Source of the DNA: an uncultured Hydrogenophaga sp.
Lineage (GTDB): Bacteria > Pseudomonadota > Gammaproteobacteria > Burkholderiales > Burkholderiaceae_C
Direction of reading: 5' to 3'
NCBI RefSeq assembly: GCF_958439165.1
Contig: NZ_OY288126.1
Span: 62,001-126,000 of the forward strand
Length of the DNA: 64,000 nt
In this document: piece by piece, positions 53,948-62,336 of the stretch
How positions within the stretch are numbered: the stretch's first letter is position 1
How the letters are laid out: each line of letters begins with the position of its first letter
Position numbers and translations under genes: made by a program
The notes under the pieces: model-generated
Databases searched by the model: none
The model's input: only the letters and a program-made list of their open reading frames with translations
What the model was told of the DNA's origin: nothing

Positions 53948-55099
53948 TCAGCCCCGGAAATAGCGGTTGGGCACGAAGGGCATGGCGCTCACGCGCATCG
54001 GCACCGGCTTGCCGCGCACGATGGCCAGCACCCGGGTACCGATGGTGGCATGCGAGGGCGGCACCATGCCCATGGCAATCGGAGTCTGGGTGCTCGGGCC
54101 GAGCAGGCCGCTGGTGACTTCGCCCAGGCTCTGGCCGGCCTCGTCCTGCAAGGGCGTGTGTTCGCGCACCGGCACGCGCTCCTCGGCCACCAGGCCGACA
54201 CGCACGCGGGTCAGCGGCACGGTGCCGTCCAGCTGGCCCAGCACGGTGGCGGCGCCAGGGAACCCGCCGGCCCGCGCACCGCCGGTGCGGCGCACCTTCT
54301 GCAGCGCCCAGTTCAGGCCGGCTTCGATGGGGGTGATGGTGGTGTCGATGTCGTTGCCATGCAGGCAGAGGCCGGCCTCCAGCCGCAGCGAGTTGCGGGC
54401 GCCCAGGCCCACCGGCTTCACTTCCGGCTCTGCCAGCAGGGCGCGGGCAAAGGCGTCGGTGGCGTCGGCCGGCAGCGAGATCTCGAAACCGTCCTCGCCG
54501 GTGTAGCCGCTGCGGGTGACGAACAGGTCGGCCCCTTGCCAGGTGAAGGCTGCGCCGGTCATGAACACCAGCTGATTCACGCCGGGCAGCAGGCGCTGCA
54601 GCGCGGTGACCGCCTGCGGACCCTGCAGGGCCAGCAGGCCGCGATCGAATTGCGGGGTGATGGTGCAACGGTGGCCGATGCGCTCGACCAGGTGGGCCAG
54701 ATCGGCCTGCTTGTTGGCACCGTTGACCACCAGGAACAGGTCGCCGCTGCCCGCCACATCGCGGTTGACGAACATCAGGTCGTCCAGGATGCCGCCGTGG
54801 TCGTTGAGCAGCAGGCCATAGCGCTGGCGGTTCACGCCCAGACCGAGCACGTCCACCGGCATCAGCGATTCGAGCGCGGCGGCGGCATCCAGGCCGCGGA
54901 TGGAGATCTGCCCCATGTGGGACACGTCGAACAGGCCGGCCGAGGTGCGGGTGTGGAGGTGTTCGGCCATCAGGCCGGCGGGGTACTGCACCGGCATGCT
55001 GTAGCCGGCAAACGGCACCATGCGGGCGCCCAGTTCGAGGTGGAGTGCGTGCAGCGGGGTGTGGAGCAGTTCAGGGGCGGACACAGGCGCGGGTTCCAT
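53948..55099 (-). CDS. gcvT: Aminomethyltransferase (glycine cleavage T protein)
   Basis: GcvT transfers the methylene carbon from GcvH to tetrahydrofolate and releases ammonia. The 383-residue product has LHALHLELGARMVPFAGYSMPVQY, TSAGLFDVSHMGQISI, MFVNRDVAG, SRSGYTGEDGFEISLP and LEAGLCLHGNDIDTTITPIEAGL, with a C-terminal GMVPPSHATIGTRV beta-barrel region. It is the first gene after a tandem glycine riboswitch, so expression should respond to glycine. I use the ATG starting MEPAPVSAPELLHTPL; a GTG nine codons earlier is possible. Confidence 0.97.
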   Translation of the reverse strand: MEPAPVSAPELLHTPLHALHLELGARMVPFAGYSMPVQYPAGLMAEHLHTRTSAGLFDVSHMGQISIRGLDAAAALESLMPVDVLGLGVNRQRYGLLLNDHGGILDDLMFVNRDVAGSGDLFLVVNGANKQADLAHLVERIGHRCTITPQFDRGLLALQGPQAVTALQRLLPGVNQLVFMTGAAFTWQGADLFVTRSGYTGEDGFEISLPADATDAFARALLAEPEVKPVGLGARNSLRLEAGLCLHGNDIDTTITPIEAGLNWALQKVRRTGGARAGGFPGAATVLGQLDGTVPLTRVRVGLVAEERVPVREHTPLQDEAGQSLGEVTSGLLGPSTQTPIAMGMVPPSHATIGTRVLAIVRGKPVPMRVSAMPFVPNRYFRG

Positions 55100-55164
55100 G
55101 GGGGCAGGCCCTGACGGGCGAAACACGGACCACCCCCGGTGTTGCCGTGTGCTGCCCCGCTGTC

Positions 55165-55368
55165 CGCTTTACCTGAGAGATTCGCCCGGGCGATGCCGCG
55201 CTTGCTCCTTCGGTGGACCGCATCGGGTGCGGCCTCTCTCCAGGGGGGAACAGCCGCCTCTCGGCGGCTGGCTGCCAGTCCTTTTGCCTGAGCGTTCAGA
55301 GCAGCGTTCCAGCGGAACGGCACTCCTGCGCCTTCGGCGGCCCCGGCTGGCGGGGCTCTCTCCTGACA
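55165..55368 (-). ncRNA. Tandem glycine riboswitch upstream of gcvT
   Basis: On the minus strand the first aptamer reads CAGGAGAGAGCCCC, GGCCGCCGAAGGCGCAGGAG, CGCTCAGGCAAAAGG. The second reads CTGGAGAGAGGCC, CCACCGAAGGAGCAAGCG, ATCTCTCAGGTAAAGCGG. These are the glycine aptamer consensus blocks in the usual cooperative pair. The element lies between the stop of the ETF-quinone oxidoreductase gene (17 bp away) and gcvT, so it may act on a transcript reading through from that gene or on its own promoter inside the gene end. Confidence 0.95.
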
Positions 55369-55384
55369 AGCTTTGAATTCTAGT

Positions 55385-57070
55385 TCACATGCCTGCGTAG
55401 TTGGGGCCGCCGCCACCTTCCGGCGTCACCCAGACGATGTTCTGGGTCGGGTCCTTGATGTCGCAGGTCTTGCAGTGCACACAGTTCTGGGCGTTGATCT
55501 GCAGGCGGTCGGCACCGTCGTCGGCCTTGACATATTCGTACACGCCGGCCGGGCAGTAGCGGCTCTCGGGCCCGGCGTACTTGGCCAGGTTGATCTGAAC
55601 CGGCACGGTGGTGTTCTTGAGCGTCAGGTGCGCCGGCTGGTTCTCTTCGTGGTTGGTGTTGGACACGAACACGCTGGAGAGCCGGTCGAAGGTGAGCTTG
55701 CCGTCGGGCTTGGGGTAGCTGATCTGCGGCATCTCGGCCGCCGGGCGCAGGCGGGTGTGGTCGGCCTCGGTCCGGTGGATGGTCCAGGGGGCGCTCTTCA
55801 TGCCCAGCTTGGGCAGCAGCCACTGCTCGATGCCGGTCATGAGCGCACCCACGGTGTTGCCCTTCTTGAACCACTGCTTGAAGTTGCGCGAACCTTCCAG
55901 CTCTTCCTTGAGCCAGCTCTGCTCGAAGGCCGCGGGGTAGGCGTCGAGCTCGTCGCCGCTGCGGCCGGCCACCAGCGCATCGAAGGCGGCGTCGGCGCAC
56001 AGCATGCCGGTCTTGATGGCGGCATGGCTGCCCTTGATGCGGGCGGCATTCAGGTAGCCAGCATCGCAGCCCACCAGGGCACCGCCCGGGAACACGGTGC
56101 GCGGCAGGCTCAGGATGCCGCCGGCCGTGATGGCACGGGCGCCGTAGCCCAGGCGCTTGCCGCCCTCGATGTGGGCGCGGATGGCCGGGTGCGTCTTCCA
56201 GCGCTGCATTTCCTCGAACGGGCTGAGCCAGGGGTTCTGGTAGTCCAGGCCGGTGACGAAGCCCAGGGTGACCTTGTTGCCTTCCAGGTGGTACAGGAAG
56301 CCACCACCGTAGGTGCTGTTGTCCATCGGCCAGCCGGCGGTGTGCACCACGCGACCGGGCTGGGCCTTCTCGGGCGGCACTTCCCAGAGTTCCTTGATGC
56401 CGATGGCATAGCTCTGCGGGTCCTTGCCGGCGTCGAGCTGGAAGCGGGCGATCAGCTGCTTGCCCAGGTGGCCGCGCGCGCCTTCGGCGAACACGGTGTA
56501 CTTGGCCAGCAGTTCCATGCCGAGCTGGAAGCTGTCGGTCGGCTCGCCGTCCTTGCCCAGGCCCTGGTGGCCGGTGGCCACGCCGCGCACCGAACCATCT
56601 TCGGCGTAGAGCACCTCAGCGGCGGTGAAGCCGGGGAAGATCTCCACGCCCAGGGCTTCAGCCTGTTCGCCCAGCCACTTGGTGACGGCACCCAGGCTGA
56701 TGACGTAGTTGCCGTCGTTGTGGAAGCAGCCCGGCACCAGCCAGTCGGGCGTGCGGGTGGCCGAATCTTCCTTCAGGAACAGCACGTCGTCGCCGGTCAC
56801 CGGCTGGTTCAGCGGGGCACCGCGTTCCTTCCAGTCGGGGAACAGCTCGTTGATGGCGCGCGGGTCCATGACGGCGCCCGACAGGATGTGGGCGCCCGGC
56901 TCGGAGCCTTTTTCCAGCACGCAGACGTTCACCTCGTGGCCGCGCTCGGCGGCCAGCTGCTTCAGGCGGATGGCGGTGGACAGGCCGGCAGGGCCGCCAC
57001 CGACCACCACCACGTCGTATTCCATGGCCTCCCGGGGACCGAACTGGGCCAGGATCTCGTCGTGCGTCAT
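55385..57070 (-). CDS. Electron transfer flavoprotein-ubiquinone oxidoreductase
   Basis: ETF-QO passes electrons from electron transfer flavoprotein, loaded by acyl-CoA and sarcosine-type dehydrogenases, to ubiquinone in the membrane. The 561-residue product has the FAD site YDVVVVGGGPAGLSTAIRLKQLA, ARGHLGKQLIARFQLD, GCDAGYLNAARIKGSHAA and a C-terminal 4Fe-4S domain with CPAGVYEY and CVHCKTCDIKDPTQNI. Length matches mitochondrial ETFDH. Its start faces an SDR gene across a palindromic site typical of fatty-acid-degradation regulators in this group. Confidence 0.97.
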   Translation of the reverse strand: MTHDEILAQFGPREAMEYDVVVVGGGPAGLSTAIRLKQLAAERGHEVNVCVLEKGSEPGAHILSGAVMDPRAINELFPDWKERGAPLNQPVTGDDVLFLKEDSATRTPDWLVPGCFHNDGNYVISLGAVTKWLGEQAEALGVEIFPGFTAAEVLYAEDGSVRGVATGHQGLGKDGEPTDSFQLGMELLAKYTVFAEGARGHLGKQLIARFQLDAGKDPQSYAIGIKELWEVPPEKAQPGRVVHTAGWPMDNSTYGGGFLYHLEGNKVTLGFVTGLDYQNPWLSPFEEMQRWKTHPAIRAHIEGGKRLGYGARAITAGGILSLPRTVFPGGALVGCDAGYLNAARIKGSHAAIKTGMLCADAAFDALVAGRSGDELDAYPAAFEQSWLKEELEGSRNFKQWFKKGNTVGALMTGIEQWLLPKLGMKSAPWTIHRTEADHTRLRPAAEMPQISYPKPDGKLTFDRLSSVFVSNTNHEENQPAHLTLKNTTVPVQINLAKYAGPESRYCPAGVYEYVKADDGADRLQINAQNCVHCKTCDIKDPTQNIVWVTPEGGGGPNYAGM

Positions 57071-57168
57071 GGGGGATCTCGCAGAGAATAGGGGGTTGAT
57101 CGGGCACCGGTGGGCGTATGCCGCTGTCGCCGGCCGGACCGCATTCTATGCGGCGTCCGCACAAAATC

Positions 57169-57180
57169 GAACGGTCGTTC
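57169..57180. promoter_or_regulatory. GAACG-N2-CGTTC palindrome between ETF-QO and SDR genes
   Basis: GAACGGTCGTTC is a 5+5 perfect inverted repeat in an AT-richer stretch (acaaaatcGAACGgtCGTTCttatttt). It lies in the divergent promoter region of the ETF-QO and SDR genes. Sites of this shape are typical of TetR-type repressors; control by an acyl-CoA-responsive regulator is inferred from the neighbouring genes. Confidence 0.55.
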
Positions 57181-57220
57181 TTATTTTCCTGTCACGAACC
57201 CGACCCCGGAGACCCTTTCC

Positions 57221-58003
57221 ATGGCTTACACCCTCGATCTTTCCGGCCGCGTGGCCCTGGTCACCGGCGCCTCTGGCGGCCTGGGCGAGCAGTTCGCCAA
57301 GACCCTGGCCCAGGCGGGCGCCGCCGTCGTGCTGGCCAGCCGCCGCACCGACCGGCTGATGAACCTGCGCGCCCACATCGAGGCCGAAGGCGGGCAAGCC
57401 CACGTGGTGGCCATGGACGTGACCGACCTGGCTTCCATCAAGGCCGCGGTGGCGCATGCCGAGACCGAGGTCGGCGCCATCGACATCCTGATCAACAACT
57501 CCGGCGTGAGCACCACCCAGCGCCTGCAGGACGTGACCGAGGACGACTACGACTTCGTCTTCAACACCAACACCCGCGGCGCCTTCTTCGTGGCGCAGGA
57601 GGTGGGCAAGCGCATGCTGGCCCGTGCCAAGGGCGCGGCGCCCGGCACCTTCGTGGGCGGACGCATCATCAACATTGCTTCCATGGCCGGCCTGAAGGTG
57701 CTGCCGCAGATCGGCGTGTACTGCATGAGCAAGGCGGCCGTGGTGCACATGACCCGGGCCATGGCCACCGAATGGGGCCGCTTCGGCATCAATGTGAACG
57801 CCATCTGCCCGGGCTACATCGACACCGAGATCAACCACCACCACTGGCAGACCGAGCAGGGGCAGAAGCTGATCGCCATGCTGCCGCGCAAGCGGGTGGG
57901 AACGCCTGCCGATCTGGACGCGCTGCTGGTCATGCTGTGCTCGGCCGAAAGCCATTTCGTCAACGGCGCGGTCATTGCGGCCGACGACGGTTTCGGCGTC
58001 TGA
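57221..58003 (+). CDS. SDR-family oxidoreductase
   Basis: The 260-residue classical SDR has the nucleotide site ALVTGASGGLGEQFAK at about 11-26, the DILINNSGVST motif, catalytic Ser in NIASMAGLK and YCMSKAAVVHM for Tyr/Lys, and ICPGYIDTEIN. It resembles SDRs that act on 3-hydroxyacyl-CoA or related acyl intermediates in Burkholderiales, which fits its divergent partner ETF-QO and the thioesterase two genes downstream. The substrate is not proven. CGGAG stands ten bases before the ATG. Confidence 0.9.
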   Translation: MAYTLDLSGRVALVTGASGGLGEQFAKTLAQAGAAVVLASRRTDRLMNLRAHIEAEGGQAHVVAMDVTDLASIKAAVAHAETEVGAIDILINNSGVSTTQRLQDVTEDDYDFVFNTNTRGAFFVAQEVGKRMLARAKGAAPGTFVGGRIINIASMAGLKVLPQIGVYCMSKAAVVHMTRAMATEWGRFGINVNAICPGYIDTEINHHHWQTEQGQKLIAMLPRKRVGTPADLDALLVMLCSAESHFVNGAVIAADDGFGV

Positions 58004-58004
58004 C

Positions 58005-58949
58005 ATGACGGCATCGGTCCTGACGCGCCCGGCCGGCTGGCCACCCGGCATGCTGGCCGGCATTGCGGCCGGGCTGGGTGCAGGCGCGTTCTGGGGGAGC
58101 ACCTTCGTGGCGCCTCTGATCGCCCCGGGGTTCAGCTCGATCGACCTCACCGTGGGGCGCTACCTCTCCTGCGGCCTGCTGGCCTTGCTGCTGCTCATGT
58201 GGAACGCGCTGCGCGGCACGCTGCAGCGACCGACCTGGGCGCAGGCCGGGGCGGCGGTCTGGCTCAGCGTGCTGGGCTACACCGGTTATTACCTGCTGCT
58301 GGTGCTGGCCATCCAGGCCGCGGGTGCGGCCCTGCCGGTGCTGATCATCGGCACCATTCCGGTGGCCATCATGCTGCTGGGCAAGCCGCAGGGGCTGCGC
58401 TGGCGTGCCCTGGTGCCGGGGCTGCTGCTCACGGTGGCCGGCATGGCACTGATGATGGGCGAGACGGCCCACGGCGGCGGCACCGGTGGCTCGGGGCAGG
58501 TGTGGTGGGGCGTGCTGCTGGCCGTGCTCGCCATGGCCTGCTGGACCGCCTTCGGTCTGCTCAATGCGCGCTGGCTGTCGCGCCATCCCGAGGTCAATTC
58601 CACCGTCTGGGCCAACTGGCTGGGTGTGGCGGCTGGCGCCGGTGCCCTGCTCATCTGGGCGGTGGCCGGCACGCCGCTGGCCGAACTGGCGGCCCGCCCG
58701 GGTTTCGGCACCTTCGTGCTGGTCTGCGTGGTCACCGGCATCGGTGCCGCCTGGATCGCCTCGGTGCTGTGGAACATGGCCAGCCGGCGCCTGAGCGCCA
58801 GCCTGGCCGGGCAGCTCATCGTCAGCGAGACGGTGTTCGGCCTGCTCTATGCCTTTGCCTGGGAGGCTGCCTGGCCCGCCCCGCTGCAGTGGGCGGCCTG
58901 CGGCCTGTTCCTGCTCGGCATCCTGGCCTCCATCCAGGCCCACCGCTGA
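58005..58949 (+). CDS. EamA/DMT-family transporter
   Basis: The 314-residue product has ten predicted helices in two repeats, starting MLAGIAAGLGAGAFWGSTFVAPLIAPGFSSIDLTVGRYL and, in the second repeat, VWWGVLLAVLAMACWTAFGLLNARWL, with a glycine-rich loop between them. It is an inner-membrane metabolite carrier of unknown substrate. It begins one base after the SDR stop and the thioesterase follows after 23 bp, so all three should be one transcript. Confidence 0.9.
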   Translation: MTASVLTRPAGWPPGMLAGIAAGLGAGAFWGSTFVAPLIAPGFSSIDLTVGRYLSCGLLALLLLMWNALRGTLQRPTWAQAGAAVWLSVLGYTGYYLLLVLAIQAAGAALPVLIIGTIPVAIMLLGKPQGLRWRALVPGLLLTVAGMALMMGETAHGGGTGGSGQVWWGVLLAVLAMACWTAFGLLNARWLSRHPEVNSTVWANWLGVAAGAGALLIWAVAGTPLAELAARPGFGTFVLVCVVTGIGAAWIASVLWNMASRRLSASLAGQLIVSETVFGLLYAFAWEAAWPAPLQWAACGLFLLGILASIQAHR

Positions 58950-58972
58950 ACCCTGCAGCAGTCGTCGCCACG

Positions 58973-59395
58973 ATGAAGCTTGAACTGCCCGCCCACCGCC
59001 ACGAGGTTTTCCGCATGGTCATCCCCATCCGCTGGGGCGACATGGATGCCATGGGCCATGTGAACAACACGGTGTACTTCCGCTACCTGGAGACGGTGCG
59101 GATCGAATGGCTGAGCAGCATCGGCTGCCAGCCCGACCCGCGCGGCGAAGGGCCGGTGATCGTGAATGCCTTCTGCAACTTCCATCGCCAGCTCGAATTC
59201 CCGGGCGACGTGCTGGCCGTGATGTCGGTCAGCGACCCCGGCCGCAGCAGCTTCGAGAGCTGGTGCACGCTCTCGCGCACCGACGACCCGGACACGGTGT
59301 ACGCCTCGGGCGGTGCCACCACGGTGTGGGTGGACTTCCCGAACCAGAAATCCGCCCCGCTGCCCGAGCGCATGCGCCAGCACCTTGGCGGCTGA
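58973..59395 (+). CDS. 4HBT-type acyl-CoA thioesterase
   Basis: The 140-residue hotdog protein has the 4HBT signature IRWGDMDAMGHVNNTVYFRYLETVRIEWL, with the catalytic aspartate in DMDAMGHVNN, then NAFCNFHRQLEFPGD and YASGGATTVWVDF. YbgC/4HBT-type thioesterases release fatty or aromatic acids from CoA. Position behind an SDR and transporter and close to ETF-QO suggests fatty-acid metabolism. The ATG lies behind a weak ribosome-binding site. Confidence 0.92.
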   Translation: MKLELPAHRHEVFRMVIPIRWGDMDAMGHVNNTVYFRYLETVRIEWLSSIGCQPDPRGEGPVIVNAFCNFHRQLEFPGDVLAVMSVSDPGRSSFESWCTLSRTDDPDTVYASGGATTVWVDFPNQKSAPLPERMRQHLGG

Positions 59396-59407
59396 GCTGC
59401 CGTCGGC

Positions 59408-60166
59408 TCAGAGGCTGCGCTGCACTTCCACCGGCTCGCGCGCCAGCCCGCGCAGCAGGTGCACCCGCTGGTTCACGCGGCGGGCACCCAGCATCCACAC
59501 CATGCGGCTGGTCCAGCCGAGCTTGCTGCGCAGCGTCTCGGTGGAGCTGTAGAAACCGTAGGGGTCGTCGTAACAACCCCAGTCGCGCACCGGCAGGCTG
59601 CGCTCGTCGCTGGCCACGGTAGGTGACAGGGCATCGAGGTAGCCGTCCCAGTCGGTGGCGCCCTCCAGGTGCAGGCCGTAACCCAGCTGACGGCCCTCCA
59701 GCTGCAGCTGGGTGCGGGCGGCCTCGCTCAGCTCCGGGTCCATGACATGGCTGTCGAAGCGCACCCAGCGGTCCTCCAGCCAGACTTCCACCAGACAGTG
59801 CTCCACCGGCTGCTCGCCCAGGTCGATGATGCCCCGCAGAAAATCGGACCGCAGCGACACCAGCCGCAGCCGCGAGGGGATGCCGATGGACCGCAGCAAG
59901 GCCACCAGCAGGGTGGACTTGGTGTGGCAGTCGCCCCGGTTGAGGCGCATCACGGTGAGTGCCGGCACGCCGGTGCCGTCGCCGACGCAGCCGAACGGCA
60001 TCTGGCGCACATGGCGGAAGCAGGCCAGTGCCTTGTCCCGCGTGCTGTAGCGCAGCTGGGTCAGGCGCACCGCCAGCAGACGCACCCGCGGATGCCGGAT
60101 GTCGAGCTGGGGCGTGTTGCCACACCACTGCTGCGGATCATCGTCCTGGGGGTCGGTGGCCTGCAT
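59408..60166 (-). CDS. Transglutaminase-like cysteine protease-fold protein
   Basis: The 252-residue product has the transglutaminase core: NRGDCHTKSTLLVALLRSIGIPSRL with C80, EHCLVEVWLEDRWVRFDSHV with H123 and D138 completing the triad. The C-terminal part is unlike standard members (YDDPYGFYSSTETLR). Bacterial members act mostly as proteases or amidases of unknown target. It lacks a signal peptide. The ATG beginning MQATDPQ is preferred to a TTG two codons upstream. It follows the AhpD-like gene after 31 bp on the same strand. Confidence 0.85.
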   Translation of the reverse strand: MQATDPQDDDPQQWCGNTPQLDIRHPRVRLLAVRLTQLRYSTRDKALACFRHVRQMPFGCVGDGTGVPALTVMRLNRGDCHTKSTLLVALLRSIGIPSRLRLVSLRSDFLRGIIDLGEQPVEHCLVEVWLEDRWVRFDSHVMDPELSEAARTQLQLEGRQLGYGLHLEGATDWDGYLDALSPTVASDERSLPVRDWGCYDDPYGFYSSTETLRSKLGWTSRMVWMLGARRVNQRVHLLRGLAREPVEVQRSL

Positions 60167-60197
60167 GGGCAAGGTGGGCTCCGGGTGGGTGAGGGCG

Positions 60198-60782
60198 TCA
60201 GCGCGGCTTGGGCTGACGACCCATCAGATAGAACTCTGGGTTGGGCATCATGCCGCTGAAGCTGGCCATGCGGTTGGACAACCCGAAAAAGGCCGTGATG
60301 GCAGCAATGTCCCAGGCGTCTTCGTCGGTGAAGCCGTGGGCGTGCAGGGCGTCGATGTCGGCGTCCTCGATGGCGTGGGACTGCTGGCAGACCTTCATGG
60401 CGAAGTCCAGCATGGCGCGCTGGCGCGGGCTGATGTCGGCCTTGCGATGGTTGATGGCCACCTGGTCGGCCACCAGCGGCTTCTTCTCGTAGATGCGCAG
60501 GATGGCGCCGTGCGCCACCACGCAGTAAAGGCACTGGTTGGCCGCACTGGTGGCGGTGACGATCATCTCGCGCTCGCCCTTGGTCAGGCCGCTGGTGCGG
60601 CCCACGGTCTCGGGCGTCATGAGGGCGTCGTGGTAGGCAAAGAACGCGCGCCACTCGGCCGGCCGCCGGGCCAGGGCCAGGAACACGTTGGGCACGAATC
60701 CCGCTTTCTCCTGCACCTCCAGCACACGGGCCTTGATGTCCTCGGGCAGGTCATTGATGTCGGGGGCGGGGTAACGGCTCAT
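60198..60782 (-). CDS. AhpD/peroxidase-related (CMD) family protein
   Basis: The 194-residue product belongs to the carboxymuconolactone-decarboxylase-like AhpD group called peroxidase-related. It has GLTKGEREMIVTATSAANQCLYCVVAHGAILR with the redox pair C84/C87 and H91, the CxxCxxxH relay used in alkylhydroperoxidase activity. The C-terminus AITAFFGLSNRMASFSGMMPNPEFYLMGR is typical of this subfamily. It is divergent from a second CMD-family gene that lacks the CxxC. Confidence 0.9.
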   Translation of the reverse strand: MSRYPAPDINDLPEDIKARVLEVQEKAGFVPNVFLALARRPAEWRAFFAYHDALMTPETVGRTSGLTKGEREMIVTATSAANQCLYCVVAHGAILRIYEKKPLVADQVAINHRKADISPRQRAMLDFAMKVCQQSHAIEDADIDALHAHGFTDEDAWDIAAITAFFGLSNRMASFSGMMPNPEFYLMGRQPKPR

Positions 60783-60918
60783 GGTGTCTCCTGGTGCAGT
60801 TCGCGGGATGGGGAACGGTGGCCGCGATTCTGCCTTGGCATGTTGGCCGGAAGGGTCGCCTGCGGTATCGTCTGCGCCGTCCCGGGTCCACCCTTCCACC
60901 TGTCCAGAAGAATCCTCC

Positions 60919-61320
60919 ATGTCCATTCCAGACACCCCCGCCGGCACCGATCCCGAATTCGAGCGCGGCCTGGCCATGCGCCGCCAGGTCATGGGCGACG
61001 CCTTCGTCGAGGCCGCCTTTGGCAACATGACGCCCTTCACCGAGCCGATCCAGCAGCACATCACCCGCAAGGCCTGGGGCGATGTATGGCAACGTGGCAC
61101 CCTCGACCTCAAGACCCGCAGTCTGGTCACCGTGGCCATGCTCACGGCCCTGGGTCGGCAGAACGAGCTCAAGGGCCATGTGCGCGGCGCGCTCAACAAT
61201 GGCGCCACGCCCGAGGAGCTGCAGGAAGTGCTGCTCCAGGCCGCCGTGTACTGCGGCGTGCCCACCGCCGTCGAAGCCTTCCGCACGGCCGCCAGTGTGG
61301 TCGAAGATCCGTCCCGTTGA
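60919..61320 (+). CDS. 4-carboxymuconolactone-decarboxylase-like protein (PcaC-type)
   Basis: The 133-residue product has the CMD fold of PcaC: FERGLAMRRQVMGDAFVEAAFG at the N-terminus, WGDVWQRGTLDLKTRSLVTVAMLTALGRQNELKGHVRGALNNG and LQEVLLQAAVYCGVPTAVEAFRTA. There is no CxxC, which favours a decarboxylase-like rather than peroxidase function. No other protocatechuate genes are near, so PcaC identity is not assured. It is followed after 19 bp by a Bug solute receptor. Confidence 0.88.
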   Translation: MSIPDTPAGTDPEFERGLAMRRQVMGDAFVEAAFGNMTPFTEPIQQHITRKAWGDVWQRGTLDLKTRSLVTVAMLTALGRQNELKGHVRGALNNGATPEELQEVLLQAAVYCGVPTAVEAFRTAASVVEDPSR

Positions 61321-61339
61321 ATCCCCCAGGAGACCTCCC

Positions 61340-62320
61340 ATGCGACTGTTCCCGAACCGCCGTGGCTTCATGGCCACCGCTGCCGCCAGCCTGACGCTGG
61401 CGCTGCTGTCCGCCACCCCGTTGCATGCCCAGACGCCGCTGCGCGTGCTGGTCGGTTTCCCGCCCGGGGGCGGGACGGATGCCATCGCCCGCATCCTGGC
61501 CGAACGCCTGAAGGACGAGCTGGGCCAGCCGGTGGTGGTGGAGAACAAGCCCGGCGCCGGGGGTCAGCTGGCGGCGCAGGCGCTCAAGGCCGCAGCCCCC
61601 GATGGCAACACCGTCTTCCTGAGCCACGACCACAGCGTCAGCATCCTGCCGCTGACCATGAAGAATCCCGGCTTCGACCCGGCACGCGACTTCGTGCCGG
61701 TGGCCGGCTTCGCCACCTTCGTCAATGCGGTCGCACTGTCGGGCGGCACCCCCGCGGCCGATCTCAAGGGCTGGATCGCCTCGGTGAAGGCCGCCGGCGG
61801 CAAGAGCACCATGGGCATTCCGGCACCGGCCTCCACGCCGCAGTTCGCGGTGCAGGTGCTGGGCCAGCTGAACGGCCTGGACCTGGTGGCCGCGCCGTAC
61901 CGGGGCAGCGCGCCCATGATGGCCGACATGCTGGGCAACACCATTCCGGCCGGCGTCGGTTCGGTGCCCGACTTCATCGAGAACCACAAGGCCGGCAAGC
62001 TGCGCATCGTGGCGGTCATGGGCACGCAGCGACAGGCCCAGCTGCCCGACGTGCCCACCTTCACCGAACTCGGCATCAAGGGCTTCGAGGACGTGCCGTA
62101 CTACGGTCTGTTCGCGCCGGCCGGCACGCCGCGCCCGGCGCTGGACCGCCTGAGCAACGCGCTGCAGAAGACCCTGGCCCAGCCCGACGTGCGTGATCGC
62201 CTGACCGCCATGGGCCTGACCGTGGGCCACACCGGCGGCGAGGCACTGGCCACCCGCGAGACCGCCTACCGCCAGGCCTGGGCGCGCATCATCAAGGACA
62301 GCGGCTACCAGCCCCAGTGA
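61340..62320 (+). CDS. Bug-family tripartite tricarboxylate transporter substrate-binding protein
   Basis: The 326-residue product has a twin-arginine-like signal peptide (NRRGFMATAAASLTLALLSATPLHA, cut before QTP) and the Bug/TctC fold: LRVLVGFPPGGGTDAIARILAERL, VENKPGAGGQLAAQAL, GIPAPASTPQFAVQVL, PYRGSAPMMADMLG and FTELGIKGFEDVPYYGLFAPAGTP. Bug proteins bind carboxylates in the periplasm and are greatly expanded in Burkholderiales. No TctAB membrane genes are adjacent. Probably co-transcribed with the CMD gene, so it may scavenge an aromatic or keto acid. Confidence 0.93.
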   Translation: MRLFPNRRGFMATAAASLTLALLSATPLHAQTPLRVLVGFPPGGGTDAIARILAERLKDELGQPVVVENKPGAGGQLAAQALKAAAPDGNTVFLSHDHSVSILPLTMKNPGFDPARDFVPVAGFATFVNAVALSGGTPAADLKGWIASVKAAGGKSTMGIPAPASTPQFAVQVLGQLNGLDLVAAPYRGSAPMMADMLGNTIPAGVGSVPDFIENHKAGKLRIVAVMGTQRQAQLPDVPTFTELGIKGFEDVPYYGLFAPAGTPRPALDRLSNALQKTLAQPDVRDRLTAMGLTVGHTGGEALATRETAYRQAWARIIKDSGYQPQ

Positions 62321-62336
62321 GCCCGCCTGCCGGGCT

